Shown here one piece after another: positions 10,067 through 22,784 of a stretch of DNA of 64,000 bases. The stretch comes from Enchytraeus crypticus (lineage: Eukaryota > Annelida > Clitellata > Enchytraeida > Enchytraeidae), in NCBI GenBank assembly GCA_905160935.1, contig CAJHZI010000240.1, positions 1,607,501 through 1,671,500 on the forward strand. Reading direction: 5' to 3'. How positions within the stretch are numbered: position 1 is the first letter of the stretch; the number at the start of each line of letters is the position of its first letter. The position numbers and the translations under genes are program-made. Under the pieces are notes generated by a model that saw only the letters and a program-made list of their open reading frames with translations, made no database searches and had not been told where the DNA came from.

Positions 10067-11155
10067 TTCTAGAACAGAGCCATCGGCGTCCCTGTCCAAC
10101 TTGGGGGTCGTAGGATATAGCATGACGACAACAATTATCTCCATGTTTTGTCATTGAGAAAAATTCGCTCAAATTTCCAAGAGCATAACGTTTTTAGGCA
10201 AATAAAATATCTTAAGCAATTTTGGGCTAGGCTGTCCCCTTTGATATAACTTTTCTATTCTAAATTCCATCATGGTTGGGGGCATGCGGTTAAGATCGCT
10301 TCATTTCGCATAATGTAGCAGTCTATAAATCAATGTCAGATCTAATTTAAAATGACGCAATGTGACTGTCGAGAAACTAGTTCTAAAAGAATTCATTGAA
10401 AGAACAATTGTGGAGTAATTCCTCTTATTAGAATTCCAATCAGATGTACCCATTGCTTCAGCTGCAGACAATAGACGACCTGTCATGCACATCACCTCTT
10501 CGATCATTCGAATTTAATTCTCCGAGAAAACCCCTTTAATTCCTCGTCCTCTGTAAATTTTGTTATACAAGATTGACGCTTAAAGTCGCATTGCCAAGTT
10601 AATAATATCTGAAAATATGTGAAATGAAACTGCTGCTTTAAAGATATTTATGCTATGTATATATTCGTTAATATACATGTACATTAAATTGACCAATGAA
10701 TGTGCTGTAGACACACTTCTAATGATAAATTATGATCGTAGCATTTCTTGTTTTAACTACACTAAGTTACGTAGGTTAATTACCCTATAACGAATTAAGA
10801 CAACACATAATACCAAAAACATAATACAGATATCATACGTAACGATTTTGTACGTATATAAAAATGTAATATTGAATACTCATCTACTACTTTGTCTCCC
10901 AAGCTAAGGTGTTCCATGCCTTCCAGGCCTGAGGATCATGTGATTTGTCTTGAGACAAAATCAGTCGATACTCTAATCCTGCGAATCCTGGAGTATCCCG
11001 TGAAGACTTCCATACGCTACCGGATCTAAGACCTACTCCGGAGGGCGTTGATCCGGGATTTAGAGTATCATGCAAGTAAAATAGTAAAAGACGCTAGTAC
11101 TCACGGGTGTTGAACGGTTCCCGTATTGATGTGATTTCATTCCTTGGATCGATTT

Positions 11156-11430
11156 CAGCAAACTGAACATAGTGGAATATCAGCAAACGGAACATAGTGG
11201 AATATCAGCAAACTGAACATAGTGGAATATCAGCAAACTGAACATAGTGGAATATCAGCAAACTGAACATAGTGGAATATCAGCAAACTGAACATAGTGG
11301 AATATCAGCAAACTGAACATAGTGGAATATCAGCAAACTGAACATAGTGGAATATCAGCAAACTGAACATAGTGGAATATCAGCAAACTGAACATAGTGG
11401 AATATCGGCAAACTGAACATAGTGGAATAT
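11156..11430. repeat. 25-bp minisatellite (CAGCAAACTGAACATAGTGG core)
   Basis: Eleven nearly identical copies with single-base variants (ACGG, CGGC) near the two ends. Confidence 0.95.
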
Positions 11431-11617
11431 CTGAGGCTAAGTCCATACTGTAACATGGTTACTTTACATTCTGCTCTTTATAGAGCGTGGAAAGCAGGTC
11501 TTTGTCATGTCAAAATACAGCTTATTATTGTCTATCTATTAAATTTTCCAACTCCAATATTGGCAGGTACGACTCTAACAATATCTGTACAATAACTGTA
11601 AACACATAGGCGAACGA

Positions 11618-11644
11618 AAGAGATGGATAGATAGATAGATAGAT

Positions 11645-11709
<65 letters not shown>

Positions 11710-11745
11710 TAGAGAAAGATTGTGAGAGAAAGAGATATGGAGAGG
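11618..11745. repeat. (GATA)n(GA)n microsatellite
   Basis: A short GATA run passes into a long GA run with degenerate purine-rich flanks. Confidence 0.93.
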
Positions 11746-11749
11746 AGAG

Positions 11750-13070
11750 AGCTCAGAATCAGGTATATCTAATAATCAAGGCAAAAGTTTGAGAATTATA
11801 CATAGGCATATATAGCCATAGATATTCAATTTATTGTTCTCAGATATACATGTATAAGGTTTAAATTCAGACATGCCTATTAAAATACTTCACAAAATAT
11901 TTCCTTACAATATTATCGCGTAAGACTAATGCGTGGAATAATTTCATTGGCTTCTGCAGAGATTTCACTTTCATATCATTGATATGATTTAATTTCAAAT
12001 CAAAATTTCGATCAATCACTCCTACCACCCAACTTCGTTCCGCATCAAACTAAAATACTTCTACAAAGAGATTCCAGCATCTGATGATGATGATGATGCG
12101 TTCTGGTCTCAGATCAAAATGAATGCATTTAGGAGATGAAAGACGTAACTACGGCTGAAGCGGAAATGTGACGTTGAAGAAGACGAAATAAGACTGATGA
12201 TAACGAAATTAGAAAGAGAGACACGTGACGTGAAAGAATGTCAAGCGACCTCAGGGCAATCACGTGATCTCGCATCCTTTAAAGTGTTGACGTATGATTG
12301 GTGTGCGGCTACGAAACAAACGGAAAATAGTAAAGTAGAGAATTGAATAGGGAAATAGTATATGGTTGTTGAAGATTCATGATCCTATCCTGCGGAAATA
12401 ATACAATCCAATTCAATTAGATATTTAATAAAAGAAGTTCGGATAGTTACGATATTTAATATACACGGCCTTAGCATTTATTCTAGTAATATATTACTAC
12501 TAGTTATAATAATAGTAATGGCATTGCTCGAATCGTTTTTTAAATCAAATCCCGGATTTTTACACCCGGAGGTATAAAAAAACAAAAGTCATCATATTCA
12601 TAATCATAAGCAATATCATCGTCATTAAAGTAATAAATCAAAATAATAATAGCAACAATCGAAACAACAGCAATAATAAATACCAAAATAAAATAAAAAT
12701 TTCCTAATAATTATTATCATTCTTATTTTATTCTATAATCCGAGCATCAGTACTCGCATTACACAGGAAGATACTCTGAACCGATGCGACTTCGAAACAT
12801 TTGTAATTAAGCGTCGAATAAGAATTATGAGGCAAGACACGCCATATAACTACACTGACCTAGGACCTTGAGACATAACTCTACGACATTAAGAACCCTG
12901 GAGTACAGCCTGTACCCCTCTCTGCAATATTTCTATATATGGCATCATGAATTGCATGGGCTGAATTTGCCTTCCTCATAAGCTGAGCATAGCTCGCCAT
13001 AAGCAGAATCCTCCAAGAAAATGGTTTAATAGCAATAATAATGGGTATTGCTAGATTATTTAAAGTTACA
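11750..13070. other. Intergenic, no gene recognised
   Basis: It includes a GC-richer stretch at about 12110-12330 with CACGTG at 12224 and 12260 and TGACGT motifs. A short stretch at about 12515-12590 resembles the 3' end of the LINE tail at 24320-24365 (GAATCGTTTTT then TCAAATCCC). Confidence 0.4.
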
Positions 13071-13074
13071 CTTA

Positions 13075-13312
13075 TTGCATTGAATTGCATTGCATTGCAT
13101 TGTATTGCATTGTACTGCATTGCATCGTATCGTATCGTATTGTAATTCGTATTACATTGTACTGTATTGTGTCATATTGTATTGTATTGTGTTGCATTGT
13201 TTTGTATTGTATTGTATTGTTCTGCATTACTTCGTATCCCATTGCAGTGCATGTATTGTATTGTATTGAATTGTATCGTATCGTATTGTATTGTATTGTA
13301 TTGCATTGTAGT
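13075..13312. repeat. Degenerate pentanucleotide array (TTGCA/TTGTA/TCGTA)n
   Basis: About 45 five-base units of the form TTGYA. The open frames seen on both strands here arise because a 5-bp repeat lacking stops reads through in all frames. Confidence 0.9.
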
Positions 13313-14306
13313 GCACTCCGTTCTCTTGAAACTAGAGAGATGAATGCTTTAGACACACAAATCTGGCATATAAATTGCTGCACCTGTTGAAGGACGCACT
13401 GCCCGTGGATTTGGTTACAAAGCAAGATGAATGTCGATAAGAGGAAGTCAGTCGCCGCTAGAGCAGACCTCGTAAAAATCTTTGTCTAGGAAGGAGAACA
13501 TTGCAGGTGCTGGCAATGTTTCGTAACTAATAAATTATTCAGTAAATCAACGAATCAATAAATAGATCAGCATTGAAGTGACTTCTAATAAATCGAATTA
13601 ATGTTGTTTTATTAAGCACACCAAAAGGGTTTTGTGATGAGAGTCATTGTAAATATCACAAGGAAAAATATAACACTGGATAATATCTAACGACAATTCT
13701 TGGTGTTCGTTTATTGGGTTAATATTCGGAACAGTTAAGGAACAGCGCAAAAATACGAATCAAAAGTTATTAAAAATAGTCTTCCAATATCGCAGTCAAA
13801 CTAAAAAATGTTAAAGTTACGCTACATAATAACATACGCTGCCAGTAAAGATATTAATTAAAATTGAATTGTAGTAAAACCCGGTTCTCACAACTGTAAT
13901 ATAAATATTTATCTTTAGAAATTTATTGAATTGACATTATACTCTAGATAGTAGGCCTAAACCAACCGATATTCTTTGTGTTTCTTAAAGGCCTCAACAC
14001 TAAATACTCACATGAACCAGAAAAATTCCGTTCAGGAAGTGTTTTTAGGTTTGGCAGTTGCGAAAGTTTAGTGGCGGCAAAAGTGGAACTAAAAGTGGAA
14101 TTTCTACGTATATAGTATCTTTGCTACAGAGCTTTACGATGTAATTTGCATTTTAAAATGGAGCTTATTGAATATAATAATTACAGTAAATTTATCGCTA
14201 ACAAGTGAGCGAGATCACAGATAGCAAAAAACCTATTGGTCTCTAACATTTTGCTGGGCACTAAACTGACTACACTGAATAATAGATGTAGCTATTCTTT
14301 GGGCAT

Positions 14307-14518
14307 GTAGGCCTACACACTAACTGTAGGCCTACACATTGACTGAAGGCCTACAAATTGATTGTAGATCTACACATTGACTGAGGTCTACACATTGACT
14401 GTAGGCCTACACATTGACTGTAGGCCTACACTTTATCTGTAGGCCTACATATTGACTCTAGGCCTAAACATTGCCTGTAGGTCTACACATTGCCTATAGG
14501 TCTAACACAATGACCGTA
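14307..14518. repeat. 19-bp minisatellite with TAGGCCTA core
   Basis: About eleven units of GTAGGCCTACACATTGACT with variants. It ends about 255 nt before the tRNA gene. Confidence 0.92.
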
Positions 14519-14773
14519 GCATGGAAGCAGGCTTTTTACTAAAGGAAAGCACCGAAACACCTTCAGAGTCAATCAATATCAACCGACACACAGGAATATT
14601 GAAGCAGGTACGTGGAGATTTTTCAAAGAGCTGTCCCACAGAACGGCTTGGCTCAATGAATGACGTAGAAGCGAGTACAGAATTAATTGAAAGCTTTGTT
14701 ACTTTATAGTTATTCTATTTACATTAGTACAGGCAGATATAGATTTCAATCTTTAACTCTACAAGCGCGGCGA

Positions 14774-14845
14774 GGTTTCGTGGTGTAATGGCTAGCACTT
14801 TGGACTCTGAATCCAACAATCCGAGTTCGAATCTCGGCGAGACCT
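14774..14845 (+). tRNA. tRNA-Gln (anticodon CTG)
   Basis: An intact 72-nt intronless cloverleaf. The acceptor stem is GGTTTCG/CGAGACC with one G-T wobble. The D arm carries TGGTGTAATGGCTA (the A box). The anticodon arm is TTGGA-CTCTGAA-TCCAA, giving anticodon CTG (reads CAG, glutamine). The T arm is CCGAG-TTCGAAT-CTCGG (the B box GTTCGAATC), and the discriminator is T. A TTTT Pol III stop follows at 14850. No other tRNA gene is seen nearby. The intact stems argue against a SINE head. Confidence 0.96.
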
Positions 14846-14989
14846 GATATTTTGAACCTCTAACTTTTAGTCCATCGGGTTGATTTTAACAACATTTTTG
14901 CCATTTCTGTTAGCAAAAGCCTTAAGAATATAGTGCTGTATTTAATTAACGTTACTTTAGGTATTTTATATATTTATTCATTTATTTAT

Positions 14990-16700
14990 TTCATCAGATT
15001 TATTTATTCATTTCATCAGATTCATTTATTTATTTCATCATTTCGTCATACATTAAAAACATAAGCAAATCAAATAGAAAGAGGACATTAAACCTAGTGA
15101 ATAGTTCATCCTGAAGTACAACTATTGATACCGAGTCACTAGTGATTAGACTACTCGACTACTGTGAGTATTTTTAGCGGCAACAACACTCGTGAGCAAT
15201 ATTTAATGCTCTAAGTATTTTGCAGAACACCTTTTATTTTTTGTGAAACCTGCGCTAGTGTTGTAGAGCCAAGAATGGCAAAATTAAGATTTGTAGGTTT
15301 TAGGTTCTTTACAAAAAAACCTACAAATTTGATTTTTTTTAAATTTCACAAATTTAAATCTCGACAATTTGACACTAACATTTGAAAAGTGCTACAAATT
15401 AATAGTTGTGCCAATAGTTAAGTTAATATTGCACATTACTATTCTCATTTTTGGCTATGATTTCAAAGATTTCTAGCTTTCAGAGTAACTTTCAGAAAAA
15501 AATATGAAAATCTAATAAACCTAAAAAACCAAAAAATGTACTTTAGTTTTGGAAAGAGTATAGGATTTTTCTACCCCTGCGCAGAGTGTTATAGCTCTGA
15601 TCAACAGCAATAAATCTTCAAGCTAGCATTAGAGACTGGATTAGATTGCCTTTGACCAAAAACGGGTAATTATTTTTTGCAAATCTTCCCAATATCCATC
15701 TTGCCGATCCACCGACATAATGAATGATGCAATTACCCGTGCATTATTCTCACAGCTCGAATGAGATCGACCGTAGCAGTAACTGTACTTTTTGATTCAG
15801 CAAAATGTAGACCCAATCCGTGCACAGTAGACCTATTAACTCATTGTGGGCCTAATAATATATGAATATTATTAATTAATTAGTTAATTGCAAGAAAAAT
15901 ATCTGACACACCGCTGAAGATTTAGGCTACCAACGCATAGTAATGAGTTACAGAATAGAATATAAAGTAGATAATTCACATTAGCCAGAGTCATTATATA
16001 CTATATGCAAACCTATTTCTGATGAAAACATAAAAGTTTTGGTTTACATTACGCTAAAGTCAATATTTAAATAACGGAGAAAACATCAAAATTCTCAGTA
16101 AAAATATGTTCATGTAATCATTTGTATTTATAGCCTTTGAATTACTAAATTTTTCACTGGTGTATGCCTATACATTTAATTATCTAACTATCATTTGAAT
16201 ACTACTTTTTTAAAGTATACTTTTTAAATTTTTGTTTTGCGCTAAAAGAAATTAAAAATTAAAAGTTGCAAGCCATATTTCTTGCAACTATCAATGTGTT
16301 AAAATTAAATTTAAATATTCTGTTAATCTAATAGTACTAACCTAAACATTACTTAAATAAGAGATCGGCGTGAAATTTAAGGCAGTAGAAGTTTCTGTCA
16401 TTTATACATTTAGTATTTTAAAATATAGCCGGTCCTCTATCAATATCTCTTTCAAATTCGCACGCCAGTATAAACCTACGTATCAGAAAAGACATTGTAA
16501 ACAAGCTATTCAAAGCAGCTAGGTAAGTATGCTCCGCCATAAAATTACCTTTATTCTTATTTTTCGTTCTTCAAGTTACGTGCTGGAACATAAATTACAT
16601 TAAAAAATCAAAAAATTTCCGATCAGGAACAAAGAACTGAAAAGTAGCCATTGGAAGTGCAGAGTAAAATCCAAGTGAAAGCTTGCGATGTAAATATTTT
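14990..16700. other. Intergenic, no gene recognised
   Basis: AT-rich, with degenerate TTTATTTCATCAGA repeats at 14975-15045. No coding signal or family resemblance seen. Confidence 0.5.
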
Positions 16701-16726
16701 GTGAAGCAGATTTCTCTATCACTGTC

Positions 16727-16876
16727 CCTGACTGACTGACTGACTAACTGACTGACTGACTGTCTGACTCACTCACTCACTCACTCACTCATTCACTCAC
16801 TCACTCACTCACTCACTCATTCACTCACTCATTCACTCACTTCGCTCACTCGCACACTCGCACACTCACTCGTAGG
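16727..16876. repeat. (GACT)n and (CACT)n microsatellites
   Basis: Adjacent tetranucleotide arrays. Confidence 0.92.
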
Positions 16877-17364
16877 TTTCGAAAAATGTGTATTCATTTT
16901 TATACAGTTTGTATAAAATGGATTTCATAGATTAAAATGGATTGCATGGATTTCATAGGTAATTAAGAAAATTAAATCTAGTGACACTATATGGTTTGGG
17001 GCATGATCTTCAATGGCATCCTAACCCTTAGAACACTAATTAATGACACTTTCAATGGGCTATTAAAAATATTAATGATCCATTTTTGGCACTGTCTATC
17101 GACAATCTCTTAGTTTATCTATCAGCTGAGTTGATATCGATCTGCTTGTCCTCCTTTCCACTCGATTATATCTATTTATCTGTCTGATAGACAGTTAAAT
17201 AGATGATAGTAGTCTATTTGAGTCTTTTTGTCTGAGACAATTTCATAAGCAAATTAAATAACTTTAAATATCCATGCAACAGTTTATGATGGTATCTTGC
17301 TTTTTCACTTGATAAGAGGATTCGCTGCTAGTCAACAAAAGCTTATCGAATAATCGCAATAATC

Positions 17365-17400
17365 ACAGTATATATATATATATATATTATATATATATAA

Positions 17401-17442
<42 letters not shown>

Positions 17443-17583
17443 CACTGTACATCCTTCTTCATTTCCTCTCTATTCTTTTTATCTACTTTACTTTCTCTCT
17501 CTCCGTCTCTCTCTGTCTCTCTCTCTCTCTCTCTTTGTCTCTCTCTCTCTCTCTCTCTCTTTCTCTCACTATCTCTCTCTCAC

Positions 17584-17629
<46 letters not shown>

Positions 17630-17632
17630 GCA
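17365..17632. repeat. (TA)n then (CT)n microsatellites
   Basis: TA runs at 17365-17436 and CT runs with GTCT and CACT interruptions at about 17490-17630. Leu/Ser-rich frames here are artefacts. Confidence 0.95.
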
Positions 17633-17856
17633 TATGCCTACACTCGATCCAGTCGTCCCTCATTTCATCCACCAATCATTCTTTCTATCCCGCATGTCTG
17701 GTCTAGCCTTACGCCGGGCATTACAGTATATAATATTTAATATCAAGCTGGCCGCCCATTTCTCATAACAGAGGATCAATAGCTGGATGAGAGTGATGAC
17801 GTAAAGATGCTCCACCGGACTGCGTCCTTGATGTACTGGACATCAGAACTTCCGTC

Positions 17857-17859
17857 AGA

Positions 17860-17893
<34 letters not shown>

Positions 17894-17972
17894 AACAGAG
17901 ACAGAGAGGGGGAGAGAGAGATAGGAGAAATGGAATGAGAGGGACAGAAGCAGAGAGAGAGAGAGAGAGACA
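17857..17972. repeat. (GA)n microsatellite
   Basis: GAGA and GACAGA runs with interruptions. Confidence 0.92.
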
Positions 17973-18680
17973 CTACGGCGTATTTGTAACCTTTTGACGT
18001 TCAAAGACTGATATCTATACATACTGTAGCTATAAAAACAGAGATATCGGCATTCCTCTCAAAAGAATACACCAGCCGCTATAAAACAACCTCTCAATCA
18101 TTAGGAGTGTGGGCTGTCAATGTTTTAAGTGGTTTCCGTTGCAACCTAATGCAGACATCGCAAACTCCGCAGGAAGTGGAATTGAAGATTCATTGTTTGT
18201 TGTTTTAAGTTTAAATTGGCGGGATGTGGCATGCGTCAACAGAGAGCTACTAAATTTCACAAGTAAAATATATATTTGTCAAATCGTGTAATTATTTTTA
18301 TTCATAGACAACTGCTATATTTCAATTACCTGTTGTTGGCTTATAGAAAGCAAAACGTTTTAGATCCAAACTTGCATTGGGATTAATCAATCAGATAACA
18401 CAGTACATAATTATATTCAGGTAACTATGTCTCTGAACATGTCTGATTATCAATATTCCAGACTATTGTAATTTCAAGAGTTTAAATCCTGGTTATGAAC
18501 CCGTAATAGCCTTGAGATAATATATATGTATAGCCACAGCTCCTGCAGATATTGAGAACTCGTCATTGTTTCACTTTTTAATTACTTTAAACATTAACTT
18601 TCTAAACGAAAATTAATTCTCTGGGGTTCCCTTAAGCAAAAAGAATCAGAACATAACATAAGTATAATATTTAAATAAAT

Positions 18681-18722
18681 CCAATTCCACTTTGATAATT
18701 ATATTATCGAAGTGGAATTTGG
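18681..18722. repeat. Imperfect inverted repeat
   Basis: CCAATTCCACTTTGATAAT faces its complement, with one mismatch, one extra base and almost no loop. Confidence 0.7.
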
Positions 18723-20555
18723 CTCAAGTATTCATTTAGGAGACAAATAACTGTTCACGATAATACCGTTAAGAGCTATTTGTCTCATAAGACTAAACCA
18801 ATACCTTAAGTCGAGCGTTAGTTTTCATATATTGAAAGCAATGTCCGTGACCGCATGAGTACTAGATTTGGACCCTGCAGTTACTGATCAAAGTCGGACA
18901 CCTTACGGTGAGCTAACGAGTTACTGCTGCTGGCATAGCCTGGTGAATTTCTAGAATATTGCTTTGCTGAATAGCAATTTTTGCTGATTATTTGAGTTAA
19001 ATCCGTTTTAGAGAATTCAGCACAATTAATTTATGTTCATCAATCTTCAAGGAATTATCAATGGGCTTTTCTAAATTGTTCTATTTTAGCTCTTTTAATT
19101 TATTTATATATAAACTGAATTTAAATTTATTACAGTTATTATTTTATTCTATGTATTTCTATTTCAAATATATATATAATCTCACCAATGTAGAAGTATA
19201 CTTTAATAATCAATGCAAAATATGCATCTTTTAGAATCTTCTTGTGTAAGAAATTTTATACTTTATAGAATAATTCTTCGTCAAAGATACGTGTTTAGAA
19301 CTTATGAAATATATGTTGCAGATATATTTTCAGTTTAGCATCTTTATTTTCTCACACAATCCAATTCATAAAACCTAAAAAAGTTCAAACCAATCCACAG
19401 GTTAACCCTAAACATGGCCATACGTATATCTGGTCTATCCTACAGGCTTGACTCTCGTGTCTGTTGCCAAAACCCATCTATACCCTGGAGAAATAATATA
19501 TACTGAAATATTACCTCTAGTATCTCCTTCTTTCTTCTTTCTTCTTTCTTCTTGATTCCTTGCATAAACTTTAATTTGTGAGAAAGCATTTCGAGATGCG
19601 CTCGATTAGTAAAATTGCTTTACAGTTTTACTTAATCTGCTGGAAACAACACTTTTTTGCTAGATTAATTATTCTAGGCAGGCTACTTCACATTTCATCT
19701 TGGAAAGCGCTTCCATGTATTTGATTTATTGACATATTTGTAAATTTATTTATGGTTAACTGATTGATAATTATTACGGTGGGGTGAATTATTTTTGATA
19801 ATATCTTCAGTTGCTGAAATGAAAGCAATGCTCATTCAATTGTAAACTGTACAATAAACATAAAATAATTTCAAAATCTACAGCCATTTCTGGCATTTTC
19901 TGCTAAATATATAAGCAGAAGTCAGAATAAATTTCCATAGGTTATATAAACTTCATTTACTTAATAAACAATTTAAAGGAATGGAAAAATCTCAAATGGG
20001 GATTGACTGAGAGTAATACGATGCAGGATATAGAGGATTTGAGACAGTCTATTCGTATCCCGAACCTAATTAAACTGGGATTCACGCGAAAATGATAATG
20101 ATGATGACTTAATAAATAATTTGATTAGAATTTCCATCTTACTTCCTTATTGATGACCCTTTTGACCTTAATAGTTAGAGAGTGCTCCACTTTTCTATCC
20201 TGTACGTGTAAATGGTTGTCTGACCCTCCCCGCTGTTAAACCGGTCAAGGAAATATCTGTACTTGGTGGCTTTCATTCATTATTAAAGTCGGCAAGGTTG
20301 CAGGATGAGATAAGTACGGAACGTGGACTATCGAAGCCTATAGGAATTCCACTCTAATCACAGCGTCCACCAACGTTCAATACGAAACAATCTCAGATTG
20401 TTTCGTCGAACAAGTCGTCGAATTAAATTCGAAGATGCATATTTTCGCTTATATTTCAGCGACTACATATCAACGCTTACAGGTCAATGCTTACATGTCA
20501 GTGTTTCTGAATTTTTAAATTTAAATTTTTCAAATATTTTAATTTTAACATTTTT

Positions 20556-20800
20556 TGAATGTCTTAATAGCGTATGCGTAACTTCATGAAGTTTTAAATG
20601 ACAAATCCTGAGGTGAATTGAAGACTAGCGGGTTCCAATCCCAGCCGCGCTGATCTAAGAATAAAATCTCGGACATTCACAGGACAGGTTACACGGAAAA
20701 TTGAATAAATTGCCTAACGGTTTAAACACGTGGTAATAAAAGAAATAGATATCAACACAGTTGATCATCTCACTATAATGCGTGTTTTTTTCTGGTGTTA
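20556..20800 (+). mobile_element. SINE-B copy
   Basis: A copy of the second tRNA-like family: GTCTTAATAGCGTA head (A-box-like), B-box region GGGTTCCAATCCCAG, then CTCGGACATTC and a body shared with 29.9, 40.7, 42.4, 51.9 and 57.2 kb. Confidence 0.85.
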
Positions 20801-21654
20801 AAAGATCAAATAATAAGCTTCTTAGTTCAATTTTGTTTTCGAAGGAATCGCAAGGGACGAGAAAATACTGGTGCACGAAACATCTTAGCTATTGAAATTT
20901 TTGAATTGCAAAGCTATTTGGTCATCAATTCCTTACAATGGCATGCCGCTGTGAGTTTGAGTCGGTCAGATTATAATACTGTATATTTCTATGGTAGATA
21001 GATTGTTAAGTTGAATGATTGAAAGAATGATTAGTTATGCGATTGTTTGTTTGATTGATTTACTGTTTCAGTGAATTATTGCACCATTTACATCTGGGCC
21101 ATGGAATGTAGGCTCTAGTGTCAATTTCATAATTAATCTTATATTAATAACTCAAGAAAACTAACTTGTACAGTTTACATCGATAATTGTAAAGATCTGA
21201 TAACTTTCTAAGTTTTCATTCGTTACCTTAAGCATTGCAAATGTAAATAAAATACTTCCCGTATGCCACAATATAAGCCTAAATTTCTAGACTTTTTTGT
21301 TTAAGTTGTCGGCTCAAGTATTCAAAATGCCACAGTCCCATTTCTAGTTATGATGCTCTATATTTGCTAACTTCAGAATAATACCGTAGTGGTAATCAAT
21401 TCCATTCATGTACTATTAAATTCATTTGCATAAATATTTCTTGGAATTTGAGAACCTAGTTGAACATAAACAAATAAACCTTAGAATGCGGCCTATCCAA
21501 CTCTTCTTCCTATTCTTAATACATTTTAAAATACATTTTTAATATATTCAGAAGATCATAAACAATATCTTCTATGAAAACTATGCCTACTTTTACTTCA
21601 CATAAACAGCAGTCGTTGAGGTACACCATCCCAGAAAGCGTTTAATCAAATCGT

Positions 21655-21837
21655 CATCATCATCATCATCTTCTTCTTCTCTTGAATCCCAGTTTAACTA
21701 GAGTCGGGATACGAATAAACAATCTCCACTCCAGGGTCCCAAACCACAGTAGACTATTCGTTTTATAAAATCATGTAGCAAATTTCTGGAGCCTAATCGC
21801 TCATCAACCGAATGCCTTTTCTGACGTTGGCTTGGAT
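21655..21837 (-). mobile_element. GATGAT-tailed dispersed repeat (family V), reverse copy
   Basis: It begins with (ATC)n and the complement of the family's 3' end (AACTAGAGTCGGGATACG) and continues to the TTTACGACG-type motif inside the palindrome. Related plus-strand pieces lie at 20.0, 30.2, 30.8, 48.5, 51.3, 54.6 and 56.5 kb. Confidence 0.6.
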
Positions 21838-21898
21838 CTTTGTGCATTGTCGCCTTTTACGAAAGTGCACCTTTCGTAAAAGGCGACAATGCACAAAG
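21838..21898. repeat. Perfect 28-bp inverted repeat, 5-nt loop
   Basis: Arms 21838-21865 and 21871-21898 are exact complements. The right arm contains CGTAAAAGGCGACAATG, a core of the family V repeat. Confidence 0.97.
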
Positions 21899-22311
21899 AA
21901 CTACATTGTCTTTATCTACATTTAAAAGTCTACGGTTAGTCTATACTTCAACACCCCGGATACAACCCTCATAGACAATATTACTCAAGCAAAATAAATT
22001 ATTGAATCGACATTGGACATCAATTGAATCCCATTGCTTCAAGGATCAACGATGAAGAGAATTAAAGGCTGAGCCTAGAACCAGTGCAACGTCTTGCACA
22101 GGATCTTCAATAATTCAGTTAGGTCATTGCTGAACTGGATGCTTAATTTTCTGCATCTCACACTATAGATTTTAATTTAATGTCTGACGCACTGACATTA
22201 AATGTCTCGTCTTTGAGAAAATTGAATTCTAGTCAAACGAGAGCGTTGAGACAAGACTAAAGCCAAGTTTAACGTCAGTTTCCTGATAGCTTGTTGTCCC
22301 AAGCAACCTCT

Positions 22312-22449
22312 TGGCTGGAATCAGTGGCGACGTCGGTAAGTTATTTGATCGCGGATCAGTATGAGCGGGGTTCAAATCCTGGGCTCGCCCGTCACTGATA
22401 TCGCTTTTGAGTGAGGAAACTGACGTTAACACTAGTTTTACCAGCTTTT
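22312..22449 (+). mobile_element. SINE-A copy
   Basis: A full-length plus copy with GGTTCAAATCC B box and GAGGAAACTGACGTTAAC tail. A reverse fragment of the same kind of tail precedes it at about 22262-22285. Confidence 0.85.
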
Positions 22450-22586
22450 AGAATAGCTTGTCAGTGACGGAAAGAGCACTGGATCTGAAACTACTGATAT
22501 AGGAATATAGTAGAAAATAATTATAGCAACGTCAAAAAATTAAATAAAATTGTGGTTTATTCGGTTTAAAATAGTGGTTAAGTCTA

Positions 22587-22617
22587 CTTCGTCGTGCAAA
22601 AAATTTGCACGACGAAG
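22587..22617. repeat. Perfect 14-bp inverted repeat, 3-nt loop
   Basis: CTTCGTCGTGCAAA and its exact complement are separated by AAA. Confidence 0.95.
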
Positions 22618-22784
22618 AGCTGGAATTCCCACCTGAACAAGTCACTGTAAATCGATTCACCAAAAATATTTGAAAAATATACGCTTAAAGAAATATAAAT
22701 CCTAGCGTTCAGAGAAATTTAACGTCTGTTTCGGAATGACGAAATTCCCTTCACATACCGTTCTAAATTAATTAATAATAACAA

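Noticed and set aside
11156-11430. CRISPR-like appearance of regular repeats
   Set aside because: The units are directly adjacent with no variable spacers, and the genome is animal. It is a minisatellite. The same holds for the other arrays.
13072-13425. Open frames on both strands rich in Ile/Cys/Tyr or Asn/Gln
   Set aside because: A 5-bp repeat lacking stops gives long frames in several phases. There is no start or splice context and no family.
20795-21001. Frame starting MLKDQIISFLVQF
   Set aside because: It starts at the end of a SINE-B copy. No homology or exon signals seen.
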